DNA of 64,000 bases from the NCBI GenBank assembly GCA_025210515.1, contig JAOARM010000033.1, positions 124,001 to 188,000 of the forward strand. The letters run 5' to 3'. The notes under the pieces were generated by a model. The model was not told where the DNA came from. It saw only the letters and a program-made list of their open reading frames with translations, and searched no databases. The position numbers and the translations under genes are program-made. Shown piece after piece: positions 28,626 to 38,278 of this stretch. Source of the DNA: Vallitalea sp. (GTDB taxonomy: Bacteria; Bacillota; Clostridia; Lachnospirales; Vallitaleaceae). Numbering within the stretch: position 1 is the first letter of the stretch; every line of letters starts with the position of its first letter.

Positions 28626-29405
28626 TCAATTAGTATTAGTCAATGTTTTAATATATTCCGTTAGGGCTATTTTATCTCCTCCCGACATATTAATTTCTCT
28701 TACTATAGCAGAACCTACTATAAAACCATCTACATTTTTTTGTAATTTTATAATATCGTCTTTATTGGAAATTCCAAATCCTACTGCTATAGGTAGATGA
28801 GAATTTTTTTTAACCTCTTTTAGATAATCATCGATATTTTTATAAAAACTAGATTTTTCTCCTGTTACTCCTAATGAGGATACACAATAGACAAAACCGT
28901 TACATCCTTTTATAATTTTATTAATTCGATCTTTCGACGTAGGTGCAACTAAAGGTATTAAGCATAGTTTTTCATAGTCCATTATTACTTCTAGTTCGTC
29001 TCTTTCTTCATAAGGTAAATCAGGTATTATTAAACCATCAATTCCTATTTCCTCACATCTATTAATAAATTTTTCTTTTCCATATATGATAATAGTATTG
29101 TAATATACTAAAAACAATAAAGGTATATTAGTATTTTCCCTAATATCTTTTACTAATTTTAATATTTTATCAACTGTAACACCTGCATTTAATGCTCTTT
29201 GACCAGCGGCTTGTATTACTGGTCCATCTGCTAAAGGATCAGAAAAAGGAATTCCTAATTCAATAATATCAGCTCCTCCTTCTTCTAAAGCATACACAAA
29301 TTCTTCTGTTTTGCTAATATCAGGGTCACCTGCTGTTAAATACCCTATAAAAGCTTTTTTATTTAATGATTGTAGTTCTTGAAATTTTTTCGTTATTCTA
29401 TTCAT
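28626..29405 (-). CDS. trpA: Tryptophan synthase alpha subunit
   Basis: Cleaves indole-3-glycerol phosphate to indole, which is channelled to TrpB. TIM barrel of 259 residues. Catalytic Glu is in GGADIIELGIPFSDPLADGP (near 43-62) and the catalytic Asp region is IDGLIIPDLPYEE (near 125). The phosphate-binding GFGISNKDDI and GFIVGSAIV are present. Last gene of the trp operon, 69 bases after trpB. Confidence 0.97.
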   Translation of the reverse strand: MNRITKKFQELQSLNKKAFIGYLTAGDPDISKTEEFVYALEEGGADIIELGIPFSDPLADGPVIQAAGQRALNAGVTVDKILKLVKDIRENTNIPLLFLVYYNTIIIYGKEKFINRCEEIGIDGLIIPDLPYEERDELEVIMDYEKLCLIPLVAPTSKDRINKIIKGCNGFVYCVSSLGVTGEKSSFYKNIDDYLKEVKKNSHLPIAVGFGISNKDDIIKLQKNVDGFIVGSAIVREINMSGGDKIALTEYIKTLTNTN

Positions 29406-29474
29406 ATTTTCAACTCCATAACTATTATTTTTAGTTTTTCATGTTATACAATTTTTACTTTAAATTAAGAATAA

Positions 29475-30644
29475 TTACGTATTCAAGATAGTATGTACAT
29501 CTTTATCTCCTCTTCCAGATATATTAATAATCACTATCTCATCCTGTTTCATATTAGGTACAATTTTACTTGCATAAGCAACTGCATGTGAACTTTCTAA
29601 TGCTGGTATAATACCTTCCGTGTGAGATAATAATCTAAGTGCATTTACAGCTTCTTCGTCTGTAACTGCTTCATATTTTGCTCTACCTATCATATGTAGA
29701 TATGAATGCTCTGGTCCAGTTCCCGGGTAATCAAGTCCTGCCGAAATAGAAAAAGCGGGTTTTATATTTCCATTATCATCAGCTAGTAGATATGTTTTCA
29801 TACCATGCAATACTCCTACTTTCCCCTCTGCACCTTTTGTTAATACCGCAGCATGTTTACCTGTTTCAATACCCTTTCCTCCTGCTTCAACTCCAATAAG
29901 TGATACTTCTTCATTTTGAATGAATGGGTAAAAGATACCTGCTGCATTACTTCCACCACCAATACATGCAATTACTGCATTAGGTAATTTATTTTCTTTT
30001 TCTAATATCTGTTTTTTCGTTTCATCTCCAATTATTCTTTGAAAATCTCTCACCATTGTAGGATATGGGTGGGGGCCTACTACCGAACCAATTACATAAA
30101 ATGTATCTTCCACTAGTTTTACCCATTGTCTAATTGCTTCATTAGTAGCATCTTTCAATGTTTTTGTACCAGATGTTACTGGTTGTACTTTTGCTCCTAA
30201 CATTTTCATCTTGAATACATTAAGTTTCTGCCTCTTAATATCTTCTTCTCCCATAAACACTGTACATTCCATACCAAATAACGCTGCACCTGTAGCAGTA
30301 GCGACTCCATGCTGTCCTGCACCTGTTTCTGCTATAACCTTTGTTTTCCCCATTTTCTTAGCTAGCAATAGTTGTCCTATAACATTATTTATTTTATGAG
30401 CCCCTGTATGATTAAGATCTTCTCTTTTCAAATAAATCTTAGCACCTTTTAGATGTTTAGTTAAATTCTCTGCATAATATAGAGGTGATTCTCTTCCTAC
30501 ATAATCTTTTAGATAATACTTATATTCATTAATAAATTTCTCATCTTTTATATATTTGTTGTAAGCTTCCTCAAGCTCTTTTAATGGATACATTAATGTC
30601 TCTGGTACATATTGTCCTCCAAAATCGCCAAATTTGGTTTTCAT
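29475..30644 (-). CDS. trpB: Tryptophan synthase beta subunit
   Basis: PLP enzyme joining indole and serine to tryptophan. 389 residues, TrpB1 type. PLP lysine lies in [11 protein letters not shown] (near residue 84), [10 protein letters not shown] follows at about 106, and the phosphate-binding GGGSNA is near 229. GAGGATG lies upstream of the ATG. It is positioned before trpA, allowing the alpha2beta2 complex to be co-produced. Confidence 0.98.
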   Translation of the reverse strand: MKTKFGDFGGQYVPETLMYPLKELEEAYNKYIKDEKFINEYKYYLKDYVGRESPLYYAENLTKHLKGAKIYLKREDLNHTGAHKINNVIGQLLLAKKMGKTKVIAETGAGQHGVATATGAALFGMECTVFMGEEDIKRQKLNVFKMKMLGAKVQPVTSGTKTLKDATNEAIRQWVKLVEDTFYVIGSVVGPHPYPTMVRDFQRIIGDETKKQILEKENKLPNAVIACIGGGSNAAGIFYPFIQNEEVSLIGVEAGGKGIETGKHAAVLTKGAEGKVGVLHGMKTYLLADDNGNIKPAFSISAGLDYPGTGPEHSYLHMIGRAKYEAVTDEEAVNALRLLSHTEGIIPALESSHAVAYASKIVPNMKQDEIVIINISGRGDKDVHTILNT

Positions 30645-30664
30645 ACTTTCATCCTCCTATTTGA

Positions 30665-31279
30665 TTATTTTATATGTTCTAACACATTAAATAACTCTTT
30701 TATTTTGTTTTCATCTTTTATTAGATTAGTTTCTACACCTGAATTAATATCTATTACTTGGGGTTTGACAGTGTTAATACCTTCAATTATATTTTCTTTA
30801 TTTAAACCTCCAGCTAAAATAGTAAAATTACTCATAGATAAATTTTTCGCTAAATTCCAATTAAATATTTTACCTGTACCGCCATTTTTACCTTTCGAAT
30901 AAGTATCTAATAAAAAGCCATCTACACCTTTATAACTTTTTATATTTTCTATACTATCTTCATTAATTACTGATAAACTTTTCCATATATTGTAATTAAC
31001 CTCCTTAATATAATCATTATCTTCATTTCCATGAAGCTGAATTATATCAAGCTTACATGAGTCTGCAACTCTGTTTACATACTTACTATCAGCATTAACG
31101 AATACTCCTACAACTTTTATATCTTCTCTAATATATTTTCTAAGTTTAACTACTTTTTCTTCTGTTATTTGTCTTTTACTTTCGGCAAATATAAAACCTA
31201 TATAACTAACAGGATATTTGTTAATTATATTAATTTCTTGGATATTTTTGATTCCACATATTTTTATTTTAGGTATCAT
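30665..31279 (-). CDS. trpF: Phosphoribosylanthranilate isomerase
   Basis: Amadori rearrangement of phosphoribosylanthranilate to CdRP. 204 residues, TIM barrel. The KICGIKN motif at the N-terminus carries the catalytic Cys; IQLHGNED and the catalytic Asp in VDGFLLDTYSKGKNGGTGK are present. The start overlaps the end of trpC by 11 bases, so translation is coupled. Confidence 0.96.
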   Translation of the reverse strand: MIPKIKICGIKNIQEINIINKYPVSYIGFIFAESKRQITEEKVVKLRKYIREDIKVVGVFVNADSKYVNRVADSCKLDIIQLHGNEDNDYIKEVNYNIWKSLSVINEDSIENIKSYKGVDGFLLDTYSKGKNGGTGKIFNWNLAKNLSMSNFTILAGGLNKENIIEGINTVKPQVIDINSGVETNLIKDENKIKELFNVLEHIK

Positions 31280-32054
31280 ATATAAGTCTCATCTCCTTTG
31301 CCATCTTGTTAATATCACTACTTTTCATAAAACTTTCACCAACTAAAATGCCATTAACTTTAGCTGTTTTTAAATACTTTATATGGTCTAATCTGTTAAT
31401 ACCACTTTCGCTAATAACCAAATAATCATTAGGGATATATTCTCTTAATTGTAAAGTAGTTTCTATATCTGTTCTAAAAGTTGTTAGGTCTCTATTATTT
31501 ATACCAATAATATTCGCTCCTGCTTCTAATGCAATATATATTTCTTCCTTTGAATGAACTTCTACTAAAGCATCCATCGATAAATCATGAGCAATAGTTA
31601 TAAATTCATGCATTTTTCCTTTATCTAATATAGCTGTAATTAGTAATACACAGCTTGCCCCTAATAATTTAGCGTTATATATCTGATTTTTATCTATTAT
31701 GAAATCTTTGCATAGAGTAGGTATATGTACATTATCACTTACATCTTTTAGATAACTATCTTTACCTAAAAAATAATCTTCTTCAGTTAATACCGATATT
31801 GCATCAACTGAATTATTATATATTTTTGATAAACTTATTGGATCAAAATCTTCTTTAATTACCCCTTTTGATGGAGAGGCTTTTTTAATTTCTCCAATAA
31901 TTGACAAACTATCTTTGACTATTTGATTATAAAATGATGGTCTATCTTTAACCTTACTAATTTCTTGTAGCATTGTATTAATATTATAGTTTTTTTCCTC
32001 AAGTCTTTTTTTCTTTTGTTTGATAATCTCTTCAAGATATACCCTATTTCCCAT
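31269..32054 (-). CDS. trpC: Indole-3-glycerol phosphate synthase
   Basis: Ring closure of CdRP to indole-3-glycerol phosphate. 261 residues. Conserved EIKKASPSKGVI (near 52-63), LLITAIL, EVHSKEE and IGINNRDLTTF are all intact. Separate from trpF rather than fused. AGGAGATG lies upstream of the ATG; 11-base gap from trpD. Confidence 0.97.
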   Translation of the reverse strand: MGNRVYLEEIIKQKKKRLEEKNYNINTMLQEISKVKDRPSFYNQIVKDSLSIIGEIKKASPSKGVIKEDFDPISLSKIYNNSVDAISVLTEEDYFLGKDSYLKDVSDNVHIPTLCKDFIIDKNQIYNAKLLGASCVLLITAILDKGKMHEFITIAHDLSMDALVEVHSKEEIYIALEAGANIIGINNRDLTTFRTDIETTLQLREYIPNDYLVISESGINRLDHIKYLKTAKVNGILVGESFMKSSDINKMAKEMRLIYDT

Positions 32055-32065
32055 TTTATCATCTC

Positions 32066-33082
32066 CTATTTAAAGCTATTTGAGTATTTAATAAATTGTT
32101 CTAATTTTTCATTAGCTTTATTAGTATCTATTATATTTTGTGCAATATTAATTCCTTGCTCTATAGAATCTGCCTTTCCAGCAATATAGATTCCTGCTCC
32201 TGCATTTAGAGTTAATATATCTCTTTTGCTTCCTTTTTCACCATTAAATATATTTTTTATTATCTCTGCATTTTCTATTGCAGAATCTCCTACAATATCA
32301 TCAATTGTTGATAAGTTAATCCCATAAGTTTCAGGGCTGATTTCATATGTTATTATTTCATTATGGTTTAATTCTGTGACTTTACTGTTACATGTTATAG
32401 TGAGTTCATCTAATCCATCTTTACCGTGAACTACTAATGCTCTTTCTACTCCTAGATTTCCTAAAACCTTAGCCATCTTTTCTGTCATATTTTCATCATA
32501 TACGCCTAATATCTGAGCTTTCGCATATGCTGGATTAGCCAAAGGTCCTATTATATTAAAGATTGTCCTAAAACCTAGTTCCTTTCTAACATTGGCAACA
32601 TATTTCATAGATTGGTGGTACATTGGAGCATATAGAAAACATATTCCAATATCTCTAACCATTACCTCTGATTGTTTATTAGTTAGATTAATGTTCACAC
32701 CTAGAGCTTCCAATACATCTGCACTTCCACAATTACTTGATACAGAACGATTTCCATGTTTAACTACAGTTATTCCAGCGGCTGCAAGCACTATTGAACA
32801 AGCAGTTGATATATTATATGTAGAAGCACCATCTCCCCCAGTACCACATGTATCTACTGTATATAGGTCACTTACATCTACTTTTACAGCTTTACTTCTT
32901 AGAACTTTTGCTCCTCCTGTTATTTCCTCAGTTGTTTCACCTTTTATAGACATGGCAGTTAAAAATGCTGCTATTTGGCTGTCGCTTACTTTTCCTGTCA
33001 TGATTTTTTCTATACAATATATCATCTCTGTCTCTGATAAATCATTACCAGCTATTAATTTTTTCACTGCATCTTTTATCAT
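32066..33082 (-). CDS. trpD: Anthranilate phosphoribosyltransferase
   Basis: Transfers phosphoribose from PRPP to anthranilate. 338 residues. PRPP-binding motif TCGTGGDGASTYNIST is near residue 76 and KHGNRSVSSNCGSADVLEALG follows at about 104. Start at 33082 (ATG) is chosen because AGAGGTG lies six bases upstream; a GTG three codons earlier is part of that site. It directly follows trpG. Confidence 0.97.
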   Translation of the reverse strand: MIKDAVKKLIAGNDLSETEMIYCIEKIMTGKVSDSQIAAFLTAMSIKGETTEEITGGAKVLRSKAVKVDVSDLYTVDTCGTGGDGASTYNISTACSIVLAAAGITVVKHGNRSVSSNCGSADVLEALGVNINLTNKQSEVMVRDIGICFLYAPMYHQSMKYVANVRKELGFRTIFNIIGPLANPAYAKAQILGVYDENMTEKMAKVLGNLGVERALVVHGKDGLDELTITCNSKVTELNHNEIITYEISPETYGINLSTIDDIVGDSAIENAEIIKNIFNGEKGSKRDILTLNAGAGIYIAGKADSIEQGINIAQNIIDTNKANEKLEQFIKYSNSFK

Positions 33083-33087
33083 ATTTA

Positions 33088-33651
33088 TCACCTCTTCATA
33101 AAGTTTTGAATAAAATTTTTCCCTTCATCTGTCATAATGGACTCTGGATGGAATTGTAATCCAACAATATCTAGTTCTTTATGTTTAACTGCCATAATTT
33201 CGCCATCTTCTGCAACAGCTAAGATTTCTAGACATGATGGTAACCCTGCTTTTTCTATTGCTAATGAATGATATCTTGCTACTTTTAGTGGACTTTTCAT
33301 ATTTCTAAATATATCTTTATTATTATGTTTAATTAAACTACTTTTCCCATGACATATGGTTTTTGCATGGATTACATTCCCACCAAACGCTTTTCCTATA
33401 CACTGATGTCCTAAGCATATCCCAAGTATAGGTATTTTTCCTGCAACAGTTTTAATTATATTAAGACAATCACCTGCTTCTTCAGGTATACCCGGTCCCG
33501 GTGAAATAATTATCTTATTAGGTTTAAGTTTTAGTAATTCTTTTCCTGTTATTTTATCGTTTCTATACACTCTTACGTCTTTGTCATATTCACCAATATA
33601 TTGATATAGGTTATATGTAAAAGAGTCATAGTTGTCAATGATTATTATCAT
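33088..33651 (-). CDS. trpG: Anthranilate synthase component II (glutamine amidotransferase)
   Basis: Class I glutaminase that supplies ammonia to TrpE. 187 residues. The catalytic Cys lies in GICLGHQ (near 79) and the His-Glu pair in LQFHPES (near 170). The start at 33651 follows GGAGGTG; an ATG five codons earlier overlaps that ribosome binding site and is rejected. Also plausible as a shared PabA for folate synthesis, since no separate pabA is seen. Confidence 0.95.
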   Translation of the reverse strand: MIIIIDNYDSFTYNLYQYIGEYDKDVRVYRNDKITGKELLKLKPNKIIISPGPGIPEEAGDCLNIIKTVAGKIPILGICLGHQCIGKAFGGNVIHAKTICHGKSSLIKHNNKDIFRNMKSPLKVARYHSLAIEKAGLPSCLEILAVAEDGEIMAVKHKELDIVGLQFHPESIMTDEGKNFIQNFMKR

Positions 33652-33674
33652 TATAAACACCTCCATTAAAATGA

Positions 33675-35063
33675 TTAATTGTTAATAGCTGTAATAAGAG
33701 CTTTAATTTTATTCTCAGTTTCTTCATATTCCTTAGTTGGATTAGAATCAGCAACAATACCTGCCCCTGCTTGTAAATATAATGTATTATCTTTAGCTAT
33801 CATGGTCCTTATTGCAATACACATATCCATATTGCCATCAAAACCAAAATACCCAATGGCTCCTCCATATACACCTCTTTTCTCAGTCTCTAATTCATCT
33901 ATGATTTCCATAGCTCTGATTTTAGGTGCTCCTGATAGAGTTCCTGCAGGTAAAAAACTCATAAGCACATCAAACATATCTTTATCCTCTCTTTTCTTCC
34001 CTCCTAGTAATGAAACTAAATGCATTACGTGAGAATATTTCTGTACTTTCATAAAGGATTTTATTTGGACTGAGGATATTTCTGAAACTTTACCCATATC
34101 ATTTCTACCAAGATCTACTAACATTACATGTTCTGCTTTTTCTTTCTCATCATTAAGTAACTCATCTGCTAATTGTTTATCCTCCTCATGAGTTTTTCCT
34201 CTCATTCTTGTTCCTGCTATTGGACAGTTGAATATTTCCCCTTTTCTAAGTTCAACCAACATTTCAGGTGAACTTCCAATAATATTGTAGTCGCCAAAAT
34301 TAAAATAAAACATATATGGTGATGGATTAACTTGCCTAAGCTTCCTATAAAGTTCAAATGGCGGTATATCACTTTTACCACTCCACCTTCTTGATATTAC
34401 TACTTGAAATATATCTCCTTCGTATATATATTCTTTTGCTTTATTTACTGCATTTTCAAATTCTTCTTGAGTATTATGACTTTTGAATACAACTTTCTTT
34501 TTATTAGTGATTTTGTCAGATGACTTGTTTAATAAAGTATTTTTAATAATCTCAATTTTTTTATTAGCATTTTTTCTTGACTTATCATCCTCTTCTTCTA
34601 GAACAATAATATTTATTTGATTAAGAAAATGATCATAAGCGATTACTTCTTTTACAAACATCATATGTAAATCTGGTAGATGAATATTGTCAGTATTTTC
34701 TTCTGGTAGATATTCATATTGTCTTATTATGTCATATCCTACAGTACCTACAGCCCCACCTACAAATGGAATATCTGTAGTATTAATTAGGTGATATTTC
34801 TCAATATATGATTTTACTATATCAAGAGGTCTTCCTTTTCGTTTTATCTGTGTTCCACATTCATTAATAAATATCTCATTATTATATGCCTTAATTACAA
34901 GGTAAGGATTAATACATAAAAACGAGTATCTTCCCTTAGGTTGCTCTTTACTTTCAAGTAAGAAACCTATATTTTCATTTACATATTTATTAAATAAAGT
35001 TATTGGTGTTTCAGTATCTCCTGAAATAGTTTCAATATAAGGTATTAATTTAATCTTGTTCAT
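33675..35063 (-). CDS. trpE: Anthranilate synthase component I
   Basis: Converts chorismate and ammonia to anthranilate. 462 residues. N-terminal feedback-binding region contains LLESKEQPKGRYSFLC (near 35-50). The C-terminal chorismate-binding domain has GTRMRGKTHEED (near 280), VDLGRNDMGKVS, GTLSGAPKIRAMEIIDELE and GGAIGYFGFDGNMD. First gene of trpEGDCFBA and directly behind the Trp T-box leader. Confidence 0.97.
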   Translation of the reverse strand: MNKIKLIPYIETISGDTETPITLFNKYVNENIGFLLESKEQPKGRYSFLCINPYLVIKAYNNEIFINECGTQIKRKGRPLDIVKSYIEKYHLINTTDIPFVGGAVGTVGYDIIRQYEYLPEENTDNIHLPDLHMMFVKEVIAYDHFLNQINIIVLEEEDDKSRKNANKKIEIIKNTLLNKSSDKITNKKKVVFKSHNTQEEFENAVNKAKEYIYEGDIFQVVISRRWSGKSDIPPFELYRKLRQVNPSPYMFYFNFGDYNIIGSSPEMLVELRKGEIFNCPIAGTRMRGKTHEEDKQLADELLNDEKEKAEHVMLVDLGRNDMGKVSEISSVQIKSFMKVQKYSHVMHLVSLLGGKKREDKDMFDVLMSFLPAGTLSGAPKIRAMEIIDELETEKRGVYGGAIGYFGFDGNMDMCIAIRTMIAKDNTLYLQAGAGIVADSNPTKEYEETENKIKALITAINN

Positions 35064-35097
35064 ATACTTTCCTCCTTCTTATATATTAAATTGAATA

Positions 35098-35134
35098 AAA
35101 AAAACCACTTCGCCCCTATTGGGACGAAATGGTT
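35098..35134 (-). terminator. Second terminator of the trp T-box leader
   Basis: On the minus strand AACCATTTCGTCCC pairs with GGGGCGAAGTGGTT, followed by a run of T residues. It lies about 35 bases before the trpE start. Confidence 0.92.
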
Positions 35135-35286
35135 TTCGCTAATGCCACCCAACTATAAATCAAGTGTTTATTATTTGATTAAACTATACAAGTTACACTT
35201 AGTCCATTTGTATAAGTTTCATCATTAGAAAAGTTTTCATAAATCATATTATTATATGTTTCATTAATAGAACTTTTCTAAAAAAA

Positions 35287-35325
35287 TAAAAAAACGGTAC
35301 TTACGTCCATTGAGACGAAGACCGT
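35287..35325 (-). terminator. First terminator of the trp T-box leader
   Basis: On the minus strand ACGGTCTTCGTC pairs with GACGTAAGTACCGT, followed by seven T residues. Confidence 0.88.
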
Positions 35326-35580
35326 TATACCACTCAAATTAAGCTATTATTCAGATACGGAATATTATCGATATCTTAACTCGTTAACGGGAGTTCCCGG
35401 CATCGACTACTAAGTATTAATACCTTTCATCTAGCATCTTATGGAGCCATTCCTTTTATTCATTTATACCGTACCTCACACCTAACGACGGCTCGCTGTA
35501 ATAAAATCAAAAAAGTACTCTTTCCAATCATTGAATTTATAATTATTAAAATATTTGATTAAATTATACTACGAATTATA

Positions 35581-37059
35581 TTATTTGTAAATGTTATTTT
35601 CAGGGTTTTGAAAAAATTTTCTTTTTCTTTCAATCATATCATTAACTCTACTAATGTATTGTTCTACATTCTTAACATTTTCAATTCTTTCAATTCTATT
35701 TTCTTCCTTATATACAATCTTAGAAACAGAACCTGCTCCAAGAGCTATAATAGATTGTGCCTCTTCTATAATCTCAACATTATAAATACATTCTAATCCT
35801 TTAACACAATATCCTACATTTTCATAATTTCCAACCATATTTTTTTGCCTATACATATAGTATGGGTTTAGATTCATTGATTTTGCCTCTTTATATACCA
35901 TATCTATCATTTCTCTTATTGTTATATCTTTTGTTAAATCGTATTTATCAATTGTCTCTTTTAACCTTGAAGCCCTTTTAATAGCCATTGTATGAACTGT
36001 AATACTTTCTGGATTTAACTTTCTAATCTGATTCATTGTTTCTTTAACATCATCATAAGTTTCACCAGGTAGTCCTAGAATTAAATCCATGTTAATATTA
36101 TTAAAACCCGCTTTTCTAGCTAATGAAAAAGCATAAAATATATCATCAACTGTATGGCGTCTTCCAATAATATCTAAAGTTTTATTATTCATTGTTTGTG
36201 GATTAATAGATATTCTTGTTACACCATATTTTTTTAGTATATTTAATTTATTAGCATTTATAGTATCTGGTCTACCAGCTTCAACAGTAAATTCTTCTAT
36301 TGATTTCACATCAAAATATTTATTAATCATTTTCATTAACATTTCTAGTTGTTCAGCATTAACAGATGTAGGAGTTCCACCACCTACATATATTGATTTA
36401 ACTTTTTTACTTGTCAGACTTTCTGAAACATACCTCATTTCCTGCTCCAAAGCTTCTAGATACTGAACAACATGAGACATCCATTTATTAATTGGATAAG
36501 AAGTGAATGAACAGTATAAACATTTAGTAGGACAAAAAGGTATACCAATATATATATTGATTTCATTATTTTTATTAGTTTCTAATATCTTTATTTCACT
36601 TTCAGCAATCTCTAGCATTAAGTGAATTTTTTCATCACTTATTAGATATTCTTCTCTCAATATTTTTCTAATTATTTCATAATTTTTTCCATATTTTTTT
36701 ATTAAATCATGTACTATTTTAGTTGGTCTAATTCCAGTTAAAATACCCCAGGGTAAATTTTTATTTGTTATCTCTGCTGCAACTTTATAAGTTAAATTTT
36801 TTAAAAGTCTTTTAGAAATCTTTCTTTGTTCTAATGAATCATATGGCATTTTATCTATTATACTTTTATCAAAAGAAGCCACAGTTTTCAGTATACCATC
36901 TTCATAGTAACTTACTTCATATAATTCATCACTAATAATTGATTTAATTGATATACCTATATCACATACTTTATCAACTATCTCATACTGCATATTATCA
37001 AAAAAAAGATTTAACAGCATTTTAATTTCATATTCATGCCCTTTTAATATTAATTTCAT
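35581..37059 (-). CDS. hemZ: Coproporphyrinogen dehydrogenase-like radical SAM protein HemZ
   Basis: 492-residue radical-SAM protein of the HemZ branch. The 4Fe-4S motif CPTKCLYC lies in FCPTKCLYCSFTSYPI (near residue 175), with GGGTPTS near 228 and INPQTMN near 282. The HemZ-type N-terminal 160 residues are present. HemZ is annotated as an anaerobic coproporphyrinogen III oxidase, though activity of this branch is not firmly established. It is normally found near hisS-aspS in clostridia; here the trp operon separates them. Confidence 0.92.
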   Translation of the reverse strand: MKLILKGHEYEIKMLLNLFFDNMQYEIVDKVCDIGISIKSIISDELYEVSYYEDGILKTVASFDKSIIDKMPYDSLEQRKISKRLLKNLTYKVAAEITNKNLPWGILTGIRPTKIVHDLIKKYGKNYEIIRKILREEYLISDEKIHLMLEIAESEIKILETNKNNEINIYIGIPFCPTKCLYCSFTSYPINKWMSHVVQYLEALEQEMRYVSESLTSKKVKSIYVGGGTPTSVNAEQLEMLMKMINKYFDVKSIEEFTVEAGRPDTINANKLNILKKYGVTRISINPQTMNNKTLDIIGRRHTVDDIFYAFSLARKAGFNNINMDLILGLPGETYDDVKETMNQIRKLNPESITVHTMAIKRASRLKETIDKYDLTKDITIREMIDMVYKEAKSMNLNPYYMYRQKNMVGNYENVGYCVKGLECIYNVEIIEEAQSIIALGAGSVSKIVYKEENRIERIENVKNVEQYISRVNDMIERKRKFFQNPENNIYK

Positions 37060-37092
37060 CTTAAACTCCCAAACTATACCATAGTAATTATT

Positions 37093-37722
37093 CTAATATA
37101 ACAAATAAGCATTAGCTCTGCTTTCATAATCAATAGTTGTTCTAAGCCCATGTCCTGGATATACTTTTGTTTCTTCTGGCAAACACATAAGTTTACTTTT
37201 AATTTCTGTTATTAAAGTATCCTGAGGACCATCATAGAAATCAGTTCTGCCAATAGCACTTGCAAATAATGTATCTCCGCAAAATAATACCTTATTTTCC
37301 TCACTATAAAAACATATACTTCCACTTGAGTGACCAGGTACTTTAATACATTGAAATACTAATTCAGAAAATTCAATAATATCTCCATCATTAATAATCT
37401 CATCTGCTTTTGCAATAATAGGTGTACCAGTAAATCTAACAGATAAATTAATATTAGGATTTTCCATAGCTTCACTTTCTTCTATACTGGCAAACACTGG
37501 TACTCCATAAGTATCTCTTACTTTATTAGCTGCTCTAAAATGGTCATAATGCCCATGAGTTATTAATATACCTTTTAAATTCAGATTATTTTCATCAATA
37601 AATTGGATTATTTTATCTTCTTCAGCAGCTGGGTCGATCACTATAGCGTCTTTATATTCTTCATCATAAACCACATACACATTAGTATGTAAATCACCTA
37701 AAATTAACGTCTTAATTTTCAT
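37093..37722 (-). CDS. MBL-fold metallo-hydrolase (glyoxalase II-like)
   Basis: 209-residue metallo-beta-lactamase-fold hydrolase. The binuclear metal motif is THGHYDH (near 59-65), followed by PGHSSGS (near 127), LFCGDTLFASAIGRTD (near 145) and YPGHG (near 190). These match small glyoxalase II-like enzymes found beside dtd and relA in clostridia. The natural substrate is unknown. Start at 37722 is supported by GAGGAGG eight bases upstream; a start 13 codons earlier would include that site. Confidence 0.92.
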   Translation of the reverse strand: MKIKTLILGDLHTNVYVVYDEEYKDAIVIDPAAEEDKIIQFIDENNLNLKGILITHGHYDHFRAANKVRDTYGVPVFASIEESEAMENPNINLSVRFTGTPIIAKADEIINDGDIIEFSELVFQCIKVPGHSSGSICFYSEENKVLFCGDTLFASAIGRTDFYDGPQDTLITEIKSKLMCLPEETKVYPGHGLRTTIDYESRANAYLLY

Positions 37723-37743
37723 ACAAATATCCTCCTCTACCAA

Positions 37744-37782
37744 AAAGATAGTAAAAGGCATATATCCTCATTACTATCTTTC
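37744..37782 (-). terminator. Hairpin terminator/attenuator between dtd and the MBL hydrolase gene
   Basis: On the minus strand AAGATAGTAATGAGG pairs with CCTTTTACTATCTT, followed by TTTGG. It lies within the relA-dtd-MBL series, so it may only reduce read-through. Confidence 0.6.
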
Positions 37783-37797
37783 ATCCTTACAAGTTCA

Positions 37798-38247
37798 TCA
37801 GAATTCTTTCTCACTGTCTAATAATAAAGTAATAGGCCCATCATTTAATAGGTTTACTTTCATATCAGCTTGAAATATTCCTTGTTGAACATTATGGTAT
37901 TTTTCTTTTGCTGTATTAACAAATTGATTATATATATTTTTTGCATTATCTGGTTTAGCAGCACTTGAATAACTAGGTCTACGACCTTTTCTACAATCAC
38001 CATAAAGAGTAAAATTAGGCACTATAATAATTTCTCCTTGTACATCCTTAACAGATAAATTCATTTTATCATTTTCATCTTCAAATATTCTAAGATTAAT
38101 TATCTTATCTAGCATATAATCAATAACTTTCTCATTATCAGTATCTATAAACCCAACTAAAACTAACACTCCTTCATTAATATTGGCTACAATATTATTA
38201 TCTACTTGGACTGAAGCGTGTTTTACTCTCTGAATTACTGCTCTCAT
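37798..38247 (-). CDS. dtd: D-aminoacyl-tRNA deacylase
   Basis: Removes D-amino acids (and glycine mischarged on tRNA-Ala) from tRNA. 149 residues, normal length. The substrate-specificity motif NxGPxT is present as NDGPIT near 135, and LYGDCRKGRRPS matches Firmicute DTD. The usual SQFTL reads PNFTL, so the conserved Ser-Gln pair is Pro-Asn. Located directly downstream of relA, as in most Firmicutes. Confidence 0.93.
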   Translation of the reverse strand: MRAVIQRVKHASVQVDNNIVANINEGVLVLVGFIDTDNEKVIDYMLDKIINLRIFEDENDKMNLSVKDVQGEIIIVPNFTLYGDCRKGRRPSYSSAAKPDNAKNIYNQFVNTAKEKYHNVQQGIFQADMKVNLLNDGPITLLLDSEKEF

Positions 38248-38278
38248 CTATATTACTACCTTTCTTATAACAATTGCA

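Larger units (their letters stand above)
35095..35520 (-). promoter_or_regulatory. T-box leader of the trp operon with Trp specifier and two terminator modules
   Basis: The minus strand shows one Stem I region with the specifier context GAA-TGG-CTC (TGG at 35447-35449). Two T-box/terminator modules follow: GAGTGGTATAACGG (near 35320-35335) and GGGTGGCATTAGCG (35137-35150). About 150 AT-rich bases separate them. The whole gap between hemZ and trpE is occupied by this leader; no gene was found in it. Confidence 0.9.

Noticed and set aside
32592..33101. 169-codon open frame on the plus strand
   Set aside because: It lies entirely antisense to trpD, has no ribosome binding site and resembles no protein family.
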